From: Terebella lapidaria
Lineage: Eukaryota; Annelida; Polychaeta; Terebellida; Terebellidae
NCBI GenBank assembly: GCA_949152475.1
Contig: OX424556.1
Location: 58,920,451-58,984,450, forward strand
Length of the DNA: 64,000 nt
Direction of reading: 5' to 3'
In this document: piece by piece, positions 32,641 to 44,222 of the stretch
Layout: each line of letters begins with the position of its first letter
Position numbering within the stretch: position 1 is the stretch's first letter
Program-made: the position numbers and the translations under genes
The notes under the pieces: model-generated
Told to the model about the DNA's origin: nothing
The model's input: only the letters and a program-made list of their open reading frames with translations
Databases searched by the model: none

Positions 32641-34180
32641 AGCGTGGCAACGCCATGACTCATTCTGCAGGCGCCGTGTGTACGTATCCAGTTCCCGGGG
32701 CGTCTATCAGTCTTTCAAAGTGACATCGCATAATGAGGGTTGGTATTGGTGTATATGCGGATGTTTATATGCGTGTATTGCTGGCATGAAAAGTAAAAAT
32801 ACTAGTCTACTTCCTGCATGCGAGTCCCAAGAATTTTCAATTTAGCATGCTATATATTGCTAGACTCCTATAGTTGTTCTACGAAAAATTTTCTAGTCTT
32901 TTACACCGCGATTTCACGCGTGTAGATAGTATTTTTCCTGACCATGAAATAGTCGTTGGAAGTTATCACGTATGTGTAGCATTTCCGTGAATCCGTAAAC
33001 ACGTACTCACCTCGGTGTTTAATAGCGGTGGAAAAAACTATCGCCAGCATGTACAGAATTCAGATTTCTATCTGTGCAACGCACAACCACACCACACATC
33101 GCCCCCATCAATTTCGAAAATTCAATATAATTCCATAACATCTATTTAATTTGGTATCTGCGAAACAAATATCCTGCAAGGCATATTTTGTCAGGCACGC
33201 ATGTGTAAACTATAACCTTATGAGGACTGTATCTGTGTGAAATTAATAGCACCCGTGGACAGAGAATGTTGTGATTTTCTAAAACAGACGATACCCGAAC
33301 AAGTATCAATTATAAAACTTTCCCGATAGTAGTAACTACGTCGATAACTACACCACCGCCTGTGTTGGCTGCCTCCGGGTATCACAGCGGTTACTGTGCC
33401 CCCCTGCATCTCAGTGCCGCGTGCATTCCTGCCCATTGACTGGCAGCTTATCTATACGTTCCCGGAAAAATTCCGCGCCTCCCCCACCCCCGGCACACTC
33501 AAACGCTTCTCTCCGCGGCAGACTATGCATGCACAACACTAGCCGTTGAATAGTTACGGATAAGTTCATACACACAACTCACGTGTAGTTGATATGAATA
33601 CTTAATTAAAATCGCAGCTTATTTACTGTTTAGCACCTTAAAGAATAATGGTGTTATAAATTGCCTGGTGAATCAATGTAAAGCTTATTCGGGTAAACAT
33701 ACATGAGTATCTGTATATAGTTAAGTCAATGAAAAAACGTGTCCCTATGCGGAAACTAAAAAACAAAACTCTGATGGTAGAATGATGTATGAATATGACA
33801 AAATTGTAGATGAGAAAGTATAGGAATGACAACGAAAACTGTCAGAATATAAAAAATATGGTTGAATATATACTCGTGTTCACAAAAAAGTCCACGGAAT
33901 GGGTCTCATCGCACAGGAAAGACGGCTTACAATGTTATAATAAATTCGATATAATGTCGTAATGAGAGAGGCGGAAAATGGTCAAGCCGGGAAATATTCA
34001 GAGCGAATTGGAGCAGTTTTAGATCATTTAAATAACGTTGTATCTAAATGGAAATTCAAACGACCGGTAGAATGTGGAAAGAGGGGTAAAGATTATTAAA
34101 AAAAAGAATAAACAAATCAGTGAAGAATATATTTTATGAAAAGTTTATATCACGAGTATTTAGAAGCTAGCTAGCTAGCT
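32641..34180. other. Right internal non-coding part of the Polinton
   Basis: No gene is supported. The stretch is AT-rich with short low-complexity runs. Confidence 0.5.
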
Positions 34181-34214
34181 CACTCGCGACCGACATGCCT
34201 CGTCCGAATCCTCT

Positions 34215-34345
34215 CACTGATTGGGCCCGAACTATACGGGTCAACCAATCAGGAAATGTTAATCGCTGATATGTGTCTGAACCGGGATTGGACGGTGGGG
34301 GGCGGAGTGTGGAGGTGGAGGGCGGCGTGTGGATATATAGACCTA
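34215..34345 (+). promoter_or_regulatory. Possible rightward promoter in the Polinton
   Basis: Several CCAAT boxes in both orientations (GATTGG about 34219, CCAATCAG about 34245, GATTGG about 34287), a GC box (GGGGGGCGGAG) and a TATATAG box (about 34333) are arranged like a + strand promoter. No + strand gene is recognisable downstream, so the transcript, if any, may be non-coding. Confidence 0.4.
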
Positions 34346-34643
34346 CCGGCCGTATTTTCGATCGACATTTTAACACTTCTTTAGGAGATTGGCAATAGCC
34401 AGAGTTATCCGGATTTGGGCGTAGATGACACAACACTCTCGTTAAAATCCACATAGATCTGATGGAGAAGCCCTAGGTGAATGTATAGTCGGATTATTTT
34501 GGTATGAGTTAATTATTAATTGTTGTCAAAGGATAAAATAAAGATTGTGAGACTTTACATGCGTGCCGTTTAAGCCCGTATTGAAAAAAATTACTGACGG
34601 GTTGGTGCACGGTTACCAGTGGTTACGACTACGAGGATGCGTA

Positions 34644-36401
34644 CTTGGCACGGGAGGGGCGGGGATCCAGCTGCGCCTGTTACTTACTTCACGTTTTGAA
34701 GAATGAATGTATGGTGAATGTGCGACCGTTAGCTCCCGCACTTGGATGTCTTGTTACCAATAATCGATCATTTCCACCCTCTATATAAAAATAGGATACA
34801 GTAGCACAAATATACATAGGCAGCGTAATTCCATTAAAGTCTGCCGAGATACGAAAAGCGGTACAATACGAATGCATCTGCGAAGCATTTCTTAATCGAC
34901 TGTCCAGGATATTTACAAGAAAGAAATAGTTTATTTCAAAAACTTAATACTTATATGATGAACTTCAAGTCTTTTAGTACTGACAAACAAATTAAAGTTA
35001 TTTTAGACGTACAAACGGACTCATTAGATGACAAAGCTGATATAAACCCATTCCTATATGCACTTTCCAACTTTATTAAAAATATTATTTAAAAAGGATG
35101 GAAGCTCGGGGCAGAATAAAACGAACAAACATGGCCATCCACTGCGATCGTATTGTATTGTGCATTTCTAATGTATAGAAGTAGTAATGGATACAACTTT
35201 TTTTTCATATATACTTTTGTTTATTATGCTAATATTATACATATAAGACAGTACCTTGCACCGTATCTACATTAAAATCAGCCGAAATACAAAAAGCGGT
35301 AGCTGAACAAACCCAAGTTCACGAAATGCGTCAAATCAAACTCTTTTGAAATAGCATTGGTGATGAACGCCCGAAAAGTGCCGAAACGTGGGAGAAAAAA
35401 ATGTGATTAAACACGCCGAGACAAATGCTCGAACGAAATTTCCACAAATCGGGGTTTTTTTTTAAACGATAAAAATATTGGTTTTAAGCGGGAAACGACC
35501 CGAATATGTAACAAAGCGAAAAAAATAAGATAATTGCATGCATGCATGAGACCTTATTAAGCATACAGGATACTGGATACGCATGCGCGATAGCCTAATA
35601 ACCACGCGCCTTACCTTTATTTGCATGCTAGATACCTTTATTTGCACGCACCTTACATTCGTTTGTACGCAGGATACCTTTATAATGAGCGCGAGTTTAG
35701 CGTATAAAAAACAGGTGGAGCGCCACCCGGCGACCGATAGCACAACGTTGACAGTCATCCAAGATGGCCGCCAGTATAAAAAAACACATCATGACTATGG
35801 GTATGACCAGTACGAGGTCATGATACACGACCTAGCATTAATTGGGTTCCTTATGACGACCCTAGCGAGTAAAAGACACTCGTTATGACACTCCTAGCAT
35901 TTAACGGGTTCCTTATGATGGCCCTAGCGAGTATAGGGGCGAACGCTATGACACTCCTAGCATTTAACGGGTTCCTTAAGACGCCCACAGCAAGTACTAG
36001 GTCCCCTTACGTTATGATACACAACCTAGCGTTTATTGGGTTCCTTATGACACCCCTAGCGAGTATAGGGGCAAACGCTATGACACTCCTAGCATTTAAC
36101 GGGTTCCTTATGAGACCCCTAGCGAGTATAGGGCAAACGTTATGAGTATGAGGTTCCCTTACGTTACGATACACAACCTAGCATTTATAGGGTTCCTTAT
36201 GAGACCCCTAGCGAGTATATGGCGAACGCTATGACGCCACCTGGCGAGTCTAGGGGCAAACGCTATGACGTCACCTAGCGACTATAGGACAAACGTTATG
36301 ACGCCACCTGGTGAGTGCGGGGCAAACGTTATGACGCCATTGCGCCCCCTAGCGACTACCGTAGCGCCACCTGGCGGGTACCTAGCCCATACTATACTAC
36401 T
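34644..36401 (-). repeat. Polinton right terminal inverted repeat
   Basis: Inverted copy of 17939-19690. The outer end is CTATACTACT. Subterminal direct repeats occupy about 35800-36380. Confidence 0.95.
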
Positions 36402-36407
36402 GTTTGC
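36402..36407. repeat. Polinton target-site duplication, right
   Basis: GTTTGC, identical to 17933-17938. Confidence 0.92.
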
Positions 36408-37084
36408 ACATAGAAACTTCAAATCTACCACGTTTGCATGTGAACACATAAAGGCCTCCACGTTTGCAAATGGAAAGATTTCAATCAATCAAAGCATTTA
36501 GGTGAAATATTTCTATTTGGACACTTGAAAGCTCTGAAAGTTTCCACACGTGATCAGATGACACCTGTACATATGTGTGAATGCAATCGCCTGTACTGTT
36601 TTCATGGGAGAATGTGGTAGCCTCAATGTTTCCACACGCGAACATGGAATCCTAAATGATTTCTTGTGATAGCCTAATCAACCATGATAGTGTTGAATGC
36701 TTCCACATGCAAACGTCCAATTAATTTTCCAGAAAAGTGTTCTGGGCTTATCACCTGTGGGCTTCTGTATGTGTGTGATAGTTGGTGGTTGAGTTTAGGA
36801 TATGAACACGAATCTGAATAAATACAATCATTTGTGCTATCCTTAGGCTGTTATTCGTTCCGTTTTCTGTATCATGGTGTTGGTCTATATCATTTTCATG
36901 AAACATTCTGTAGAATGTCTAAGTTGAAGATATTTCCATAAGCTTGTTTCGCTATTCGCATTTATAACAATACTTCGATTCTACAATGAATGAATGATGA
37001 TGTTTGAATTACACTTTACGATGTTGATTTGTTGTTAAAAGGACCTTCCAACACATGAATCAGTGAACTGATAAAAATGTAAAC

Positions 37085-37257
37085 GCTCTACCATAGCAAT
37101 TGACTACCAGTGTAAAAATATATAACCACAGAGCACGATTACAATTTTCATCAGGCCTACATGTATGACGTCATCGGCTGATACAAAACACGGATGAGAT
37201 TGCTGGGATTACGACCCATTGCTTGATGATGGATTTCTGGAATCAATAAGCGACAAG
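37085..37257 (+). promoter_or_regulatory. Conserved TATA/CRE promoter and untranslated exon, upstream of copy B
   Basis: AAATATATAACC (TATA, about 37115) is followed by TGACGTCA (37166-37173), then a conserved stretch (GATGGATTTCTGGAATCAAT) ending CAAG at 37257 before GTATAC, a good splice donor. The same order recurs at 40985-41126 and 47903-48035. It precedes the coding part of copy B by about 1.8 kb, which suggests an untranslated first exon. No coding frame is conserved in it. Confidence 0.5.
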
Positions 37258-39079
37258 GTATACACAAGTTATTTCATGCTTTGTTTGGGTCTGGGAATTT
37301 GTTAATCTTGTTCATACTTCTCATCTGTCATGACATAAAAGATGGGAGTGCGCATTGCCTTCATCTATATATATTACTTTAGGGTGCATCACCTTGCAAA
37401 GTCGATTAAAGTATTTTCGTTTTCAATATTTGGAGCCTAAAATGTGTATTTATCGAGAAATTTAGGATACATTGAGAGATTATATTTATATCTCGAAATT
37501 ATAATTGAAATATCAAACATATATTCGTGATCTCAAACTTAATGTAAAAAATCTAAAATTAAAAAATTCACAATATTGAAATTCCATATTTATTTTGGAA
37601 TGTGAAGGACATACACTTCTTTTAAAAAAAAAAATTCATGTGTGATAGCCATGTGATCTTGAGTTTGATGATATCATATTTAACACAGGAGACACATCTC
37701 AATGCGTGATTTTATCGACCTCAGCAATTACATTGTGAATTCAAGCTGTATGAGTTTCGTTTTTCATCACCCTGCTTAAAAGCATGTACAATCACAAATT
37801 GAACATTATCTGGAACATTATTGAAACCAAGCCGTATAACTGTTTTTTTCGGCAGTAATGTTCCATTATATTCAGAACACACTGGGTATCTATCTACTGT
37901 GAGTACGCCTATCTCTATAAATGACATGAAAAGATTGGACATTGAAACACACATAAAATAATTATTCTGTGAACAGCTCTTCAAATATTATTTTGAATCA
38001 AAAGTAGATACTGGTGTTGATATGAAATATTTGATAAGCAAATTGCTTCAAGTTAGTTCTCACTGTATTCGATAGGTCCCAATTTTGTTCGTGTGCGTCC
38101 TTAACTTGTTTATGATATCGAATCGCTATCGTATATGGTCGTTCTCAGCATATATTTGCTCAAATCTACCCCCTAGGAAGATCTCGTTCATCAGTAGAGT
38201 AGTGTTTACTAATAATTCGCCTTGGAGCCTGTACTTATTTTTGCATAATATTTTGCAAAATTGGAAATTATATTCTAACGTGCAACAGGATGAATGGCAT
38301 TCCTGCTGAACACATCACATGCATGTCGAGGTGTATACCTCTGATGATCGATATTAACCTATCTGTAACTTACTTTTCAGAAAATATCGTTTAATAGCCA
38401 CTAGAGGAACCAAAGACTGGTATGAAATATAGACTGCTTATGTCAATAAATGATGAACCAAACTTTCCTATTGACCAGAATCAAAACAAAACCCACCTTT
38501 TCCATTCACCTGTGAACAGCTTTCAGAATAGATTTTTGTGTGCTCTTTCGTGGGGAAGATTGATTCGTTTAGCACATGCAGTGTTTTATAGAGCAACAAA
38601 AAACAAGATCCGCCTAATGAAAATTCATCGTTTCTATTTTTTCAAACATCCGGTTATCTGCGCATGCCTTGAGACTGATTCAACCATCACCCGGCAAACT
38701 ATCGTGAGTAGCTCTGGCGCCGAGGGGCTGTAACTCGCCACATGACCCCCACTGGCATCATATGCTGTCGGTAATCACTTTCCGTCAACTGCGCATTAAG
38801 CCAGCAAGACAATAAACTGTGTAGTCACTGAACTTACGATATGTTGTAAGGGTAAATAGCGACAGCCATAAATCAATGTTGCTCCTTTGTCAGTGGATAT
38901 AATCGCGTGGTAAAACCCAGAGTTGTGCTTGATAGATACGACAGAGACTTGTACCTGTGAATCCTGAACCACGTGACTTCTGTAGGAGATTGGATCTAGT
39001 GCGGAATGACAAGTCACTACACTCTGGGGATTTGATTCATTTTGGTAGGATTTAATGCACGCATTTTTGCACAGACAAA

Positions 39080-39710
39080 ATGACAGGTATGTAAACATGT
39101 ACATGTAAAGTAGTTTTCACCATTGTTTTCAAATGTGTATCTTTACACCAGTCATGTAATCACAATAGAGACATCCAAGCGATCATCAGACGAAGTTCAA
39201 ATCTGATACATGAATTTATATTCTATACGTTGCTATTAATGTCTTGAGCGTATAGTTTGAGAAAAATTAAGGTGTGTTGACTTTTTAGAATCATTGGTAA
39301 ATAGTATATAAATAGTTGGTTGATTTCCTAAACAATATATTAGCGCAAAATAGAAAATATGTGTTAAACTAATTTAATAAAACCATAATTTTTTCCTTTG
39401 AAATATAAATCACCTGAAATTGTTAAACAAGATGATAGCTTTATATCACACATAACTTGTCAAAGATGATTCATTACATAATTAAACTTTTCCAGACGTA
39501 GAGGATACACCTCGATCCATTGAGGCCCCCGGAGCACAGTTTATCGGGCTGGGGGCTCTCTGCTTTCTGCTGCTCGAGTTCATCTTTATTCTGGTGATGG
39601 ATATCATCAATCTGAGGAGAGACGCTCGAGTGATCTGTCGGACCCGATACAACAAAGTACAGGACACATCTAGTACCAGGCGGACACAGTCACAGTCAGA
39701 GCAGCATTAG
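39080..39710 (+). CDS. Small single-pass membrane protein, copy B (73 aa)
   Basis: Coding exons 39080-39086 (ATGACAG before GTATGT) and 39496-39710, with a 409-bp intron ending TTTTCCAG. The phase is the same as in copy A. Residues 3-59 match copy A except for Ala to Val near position 37; the second residue is Thr and the tail differs (SSTRRTQSQSEQH). An in-frame TAA lies 21 bases upstream of the ATG, which supports this start. Same predicted topology: outside N terminus, one helix with an internal Glu, basic cytosolic tail. Function unknown. Confidence 0.77.
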
Positions 39711-40374
39711 CCAAGATATTCAAAACTCTTCCTGGTGATATCATTTATTCAAGTCTGTGATACACGAAACTGTCAGTCGATTGAATCTTTGAACAGATTG
39801 AATACACACATCCAACATTTTTAAAATAGGGATACCTGTATCTATTGTTGATTCAAATTCAAGTAAATAATTCATTATTAATTTATGATTTTTATGTTTG
39901 GTGACATTCATGGGATTGAAAAACCTGTTTCCGACTGATTTTCAACTCAATTGCCCAAAAATGGTATTATTGAGTTCCTACTGTCACCAATTCATTGTTC
40001 GTAATTGATATATTTGTATAGTTTGAATGTTTGTATAATATTTGTTTTCTATCCAAATTATGTATGCGGAAGCCCTAAGGTGGCATGCGTGGGGAAAAAA
40101 TTGTGCATACATGGAAACTTTGGAGGTACCACGTTCACACATAGAAATTCCAAGTCTACCTTGATCAATTGCAGACAAATTTTAAGCTTCCATGTTTGCA
40201 TGAAGATTTGTAGTAATCAAATTCGCACGTGGCAAAAATTAGATGAAAGTGAACTATTTTTACATGCGAAAGTGGCAGCCCTGGAAGTATTCACATGGGA
40301 GCAGGTAGCCTTAACTGCTTGTATGTGATATAGTTCCATATGTGAACACAATAGCAATTGCGAACATTATAGCT

Positions 40375-40612
40375 TTAAATGTTTCCACGTTCGAAAGTTG
40401 TAGCATTGAATGTTTCCACGTGTGAACGTTATAGTGTTGAATGTTTCCACATGCAAACGTTATAGTGTTGAATGTTTCCACATGCGAACGTTAGAGCTTT
40501 GAATGTTTCCACGTGCGAACGTTATAGTGTTGAATGTTTCCACGTGTGAACGTTATAGCATTGAATGTTTCCACATGCGAACGTTACAACATTGAATGTT
40601 TCCACGTGCAAC
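40375..40612. repeat. 31-bp minisatellite with E-box core
   Basis: About seven units of TTGAATGTTTCCACRTGYG plus AACGTTATAGTG, period 31 bp. Many units contain CCACGTG. The related but irregular sequence in unit A (36420-36720) shows that the array expanded in unit B. Confidence 0.85.
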
Positions 40613-40974
40613 TGTGCTAACATGATGTGCATTTTACATACAGGATTTTTGTTCGTGTTAGGGATAATGAGCTGTATGTGACAGTGAGCATGGGGAGTGA
40701 TAATTTCTATCATCCTTAGATTGTTATTCGTTCCGTTTTCTGTGTAATGGTCTTGGTTTATGTTTTTCTCATAAAGCATTCTGTAGAGAACCCTAGTTTG
40801 AGATATTTTAGCTCGGCTCGTCATTCGCATTTATAACAATGTTTCAATTTTACAATGGACAAATAAAGATGTGTTAATTAGGTTTTAGAGTGTTGTTGTG
40901 TTCTTAAAAGGAATTTTCAACAGATTACCCAGTGAAATGATAAAAATGTAAACGCTCAACCATAGCAATTGACT

Positions 40975-41126
40975 ATCAGTATAAGAATATATAATCACAA
41001 TGCACAATTACCATTTTCATTAGGCCTATATGAATGACGTCATCAACTGATACAAAACACGGATGAGGTTACTGGGATTACGACCCATTGCTTGATGATG
41101 GATTTCTGGAATCAATAAGTGACAAG
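40975..41126 (+). promoter_or_regulatory. Conserved TATA/CRE promoter and untranslated exon, upstream of copy C
   Basis: AATATATAATC (about 40986), TGACGTCA (41035-41042) and the conserved GGATTTCTGGAATCAATAAG stretch, with the donor GACAAG before GTAAAC at 41127. The coding part of copy C begins about 2.2 kb downstream. Confidence 0.5.
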
Positions 41127-43365
41127 GTAAACACGTTAATTCATGCTTTATCCGGGTTCAGGAACTTATAAATCTTGTTCACACTTCTAATCTGTCAGAT
41201 CACAAAAAAACGGGAGTGTTTATTGCATATTCATCTATATGAATTACTTTTGGGTTCATAAATTCACGAAATCGAATTGAGTATTTCGTTTTCAATATTT
41301 GCAGTTCAAAATGTGATTGCATGAGGTATTTATCGAGACATTTATGATACATTGAGAGATCATATATATATTTCAAAATATAATTAAAATGTCATAATTA
41401 TATACGTGATCTCACTTAAAAATTTGTATGACCTCAAATACAAAAATTTTGGTATATTGAATGTAAAAAATTGTGATCTCAAAATTAAATTTGAATTTGT
41501 CATCTAAAATTCAAAAACTCGCAATATTGAAATTATTTGTTTTTATATATAATTTTGAGTCTTGCGGAGATACATAATATTTTAAATTTCATGTGTGATA
41601 TCCATGTGATCTTGAGCTTGTTGGTATCATATTTAACACATCAGACACTTCTCAACATGTAATCTCATCGACTTCAGCAATTACATTGTGAATTCAAGCG
41701 GTATCAATTTCGTTTTTGAACACCCTGCTTAAAAGCACGTGTAATCAGAAATTGAACATCATATACGATTACCATTACCGGTATAACTGAAGTTTTTAGG
41801 CACTAATGTTCCTTTAAATTCAGAACACATTGGGTATCTATCTACTGTGAGTACGCCTCTGTTAATGACATAAGACGTTTGGACATTGAGCCGCAGATAA
41901 AATAATTAGTCTGTGGACAGTTTTCCAAACGAACATATCATGAGCAATTGTTCAAGTTAATTCTCACAATACTTTACATGTCCTAATTGTTCTTGTGCAT
42001 CTCTAACTTGTTTATGGTATGGAATTACTATCGTTTATGATCGTTTTCAGCAGATATTCGCTCAAACTACCCTCTAGGAAGATCTCGTTCATCACTAGAG
42101 TAGTGTATTCCAATAATTCACATTGGAGCCTGTACTGGACACACTTCTGAGACAATTGATTGTCATATAACTTGGTGCTCTGAGCTGACACACAACATGT
42201 ACATTGATAACATCAGGTAAAATAACACAATTACATTTAGTGAAAAGTAGTTGAATAATCGAGATCACACTGCTGGTACTGAATATTAATACTTGGCTGA
42301 ACCGGAGATAAACCCTGAAAAAGTTGTTCTGAACATTGCCACTGTGATTGTGTACCGACCTAAAGCTGACATGTGTCGCTCCTACGATAGTAATGACTGT
42401 TGCGGAGGTCCATGCAGAGGTTGAAGTTTGAGGACCTGACCAACATTTACGTTTATACCGTGACCAACATTTGATAAACCATTAAATGATGTGCAACACC
42501 GTCCTTGAGATGACCATTGTGTGTGTACATAAGACAAGAAATATCATTCCTGCTGAATATATATCATACCATGCGCACATTTTTGTACAATTTTTCATCT
42601 GCCAACACAATGAATAATGTGTCTGGTATAAAAAATATAAAAGATTGAATTGAATTTTCCTGCAACTATCATTACCTAACTATTGGTGATATCAACAACC
42701 CTATTAGTTATGCAATAAACCTATAGTGTTGACATATGCTGATAAATCCGCATCTTCTGATCAAAACCAATTATCATTTCCAATTCACCTGTGTCAGATA
42801 GTCAATAGCTTCTCAGAACACATTTCTGTGTATTCTTTAGTTGAAGATTGATGCGTTCAATGCACGTGGTGTTCTAAAGAGCAACAAAAACAAGATTCAT
42901 CTAATGAAAATTCATCGTTTCTATTTTTTCGAACATCCGGTTATCTGCGCATGCTTTGAGGCTCATTCAACCATTACCGGCAAACCATCGTGAGTAGCTC
43001 TGGCGCCGAGGGGCTGTAACTCGCCACAGGACCTCCACTGGCATTATATGTTGTCGGTAATCACTTTCCGTCAACTGTGCATTTAGCCAGCAAGACAATA
43101 AACCGTGTAGTCACTGAACTTAGTATATGTTGTAAAGGTAAATAACGACCGCCATAAATCGATGTTGCTCCTTTGTCAGTGGATATAATCGCGTGGTAAA
43201 ATCCAGAGTTGTGCTTGATAACTACGACAGAGACTTGTACCTGTGAATCCTGAACCACGTGACTTCTGTAGGAGATTGGATCTAGTGCGGAATGAGAAGT
43301 CACTACACTCTGGGGATTTGATTGATTTTGGTAGGATTTAATGCACGCGTCTTTGCACAGACAAA

Positions 43366-43991
43366 ATGGCAGGTATGTAAACAAGTACATGTAAAGTAGT
43401 TTTCACCATTGTCGGGAATTTCCCAAGTATACCAGTCATGTAATCACAGCAGAGACATTCAAGCGATCATCAGGCGAAGTTCAAATCTGATACATGAATT
43501 TATATACTACACTTTATTAATGTCTTGAACTTAGTTTGAGAAAAATTAAGGTGTGTTGACTTTTTTAAATCACTGCCTAATAGTATATAAAAAAATTGGT
43601 TGATTTCCTAAACAATATATTAGCACAAAATAGAAAAATTGTGTTAAGTTAATTAAATAAAACCATAATCTTATCCATTCAAATATCAATCACCTGCAAT
43701 TTTTAAACAAGATGATAGTTTTATAATCACACACAACTTGTCAAAGATGATCCATGACATAATTCAACTTTTCCAGACGTAGAGGATACACCACAATCCA
43801 TTGAGGCCCCCGGAGCACAGTTTATCGGGCTGGGGGCTCTGTGCTTTCTGCTGCTCGAGTTCATCTTTATTCTGGCGATGGATATCATCAATCTGAGGAG
43901 AGACGCTCGAGTGATCTGTCGGACCCGATACAACAAAGTACAGGACACATCTAGTACCTGCCAGACCCAGGCACCGTCGAAGCACCATTAG
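43366..43991 (+). CDS. Small single-pass membrane protein, copy C (73 aa)
   Basis: Coding exons 43366-43372 (ATGGCAG before GTATGT) and 43777-43991, with a 404-bp intron ending TTTTCCAG, in the same phase as copies A and B. The N terminus is MADVEDTPQS; helix and basic segment are identical to copy A. The tail is SSTCQTQAPSKHH, so variation is concentrated after residue 59. An in-frame TAA lies 21 bases upstream of the ATG. Function unknown. Confidence 0.77.
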
Positions 43992-44222
43992 CCAGGCAGG
44001 CAACACTGCCTCTTGGGCATTTCTCTATTTTTTATTCGAATCTGCGACACGCGAAAATGCCAGTGGATCGATGATATCAACAGGCGATACACACCCGGCA
44101 GTTGGTGAAATAGGGATAAATATGTTTTTTTAATTAACATTGCAGCATTACTGAACTAGCGGACGGTTTCTGTGTTACCATGGTTGGTTGCATGTTCCCG
44201 ACATTGGGTGAATCAAACATGT

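Larger units (their letters stand above)
17939..36401 (-). mobile_element. Polinton/Maverick element, about 18.5 kb
   Basis: A virus-like DNA element bounded by long inverted repeats starting AGTAGTATAG and by the 6-bp duplication GTTTGC. All recognisable genes are on the minus strand, in the order polymerase B, 105-aa protein, ATPase, 92-aa protein, Lys-rich protein, penton-like protein, 81-aa protein, major capsid protein, membrane protein, integrase. I did not recognise a maturation protease. The size is within the family's usual 15-25 kb. The terminal repeats are almost identical to each other and the target duplication is perfect, so the insertion is young. The reading frames seen are long and the element looks largely whole; that is a statement about the sequence, not about activity. 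It split duplicated unit A cleanly. Confidence 0.95.
11560..38040 (+). repeat. Tandem duplication unit A, interrupted by insertions
   Basis: Unit A is the first of a tandemly duplicated block. Its native parts are 11560-12177, 16245-17938 and 36408-38040. They align with the same order of sequence in units B and C: AAAGCTGACATGTG at 11831 and 42364, GCATGTCGAGGTGTATACC at 12134 and 38321, then the small membrane-protein gene, then the downstream segment at 36408. The gaps are later insertions, a block of hairpin-headed elements (12178-16244) and the Polinton. Edges are approximate because a tandem repeat has no unique start. Confidence 0.75.
38041..41960 (+). repeat. Tandem duplication unit B
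   Basis: The cleanest unit, about 3.9 kb, free of large insertions. It starts with the GGAAGATCTCGTTCATCA segment, then carries the 5' block, the membrane-protein gene and the downstream TATA/CRE segment. Its counterpart of 11590-12060 is missing, so it carries a deletion relative to units A and C. Confidence 0.8.

Noticed and set aside
16746-43390. Minus-strand frames in the 5' blocks (16746-16982, 38796-39104, 43061-43390)
   Set aside because: They are similar between copies but so is the surrounding DNA; no domain is visible and copy A stops much earlier. Conserved untranslated DNA explains them.
17276-43948. Conserved minus-strand open frames opposite the membrane-protein exons (17276-17461, 39482-39667, 43727-43948)
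   Set aside because: The + strand reading has in-phase splice sites, an ATG and a clear membrane helix in all copies; the minus frames are open because the exon itself is conserved.
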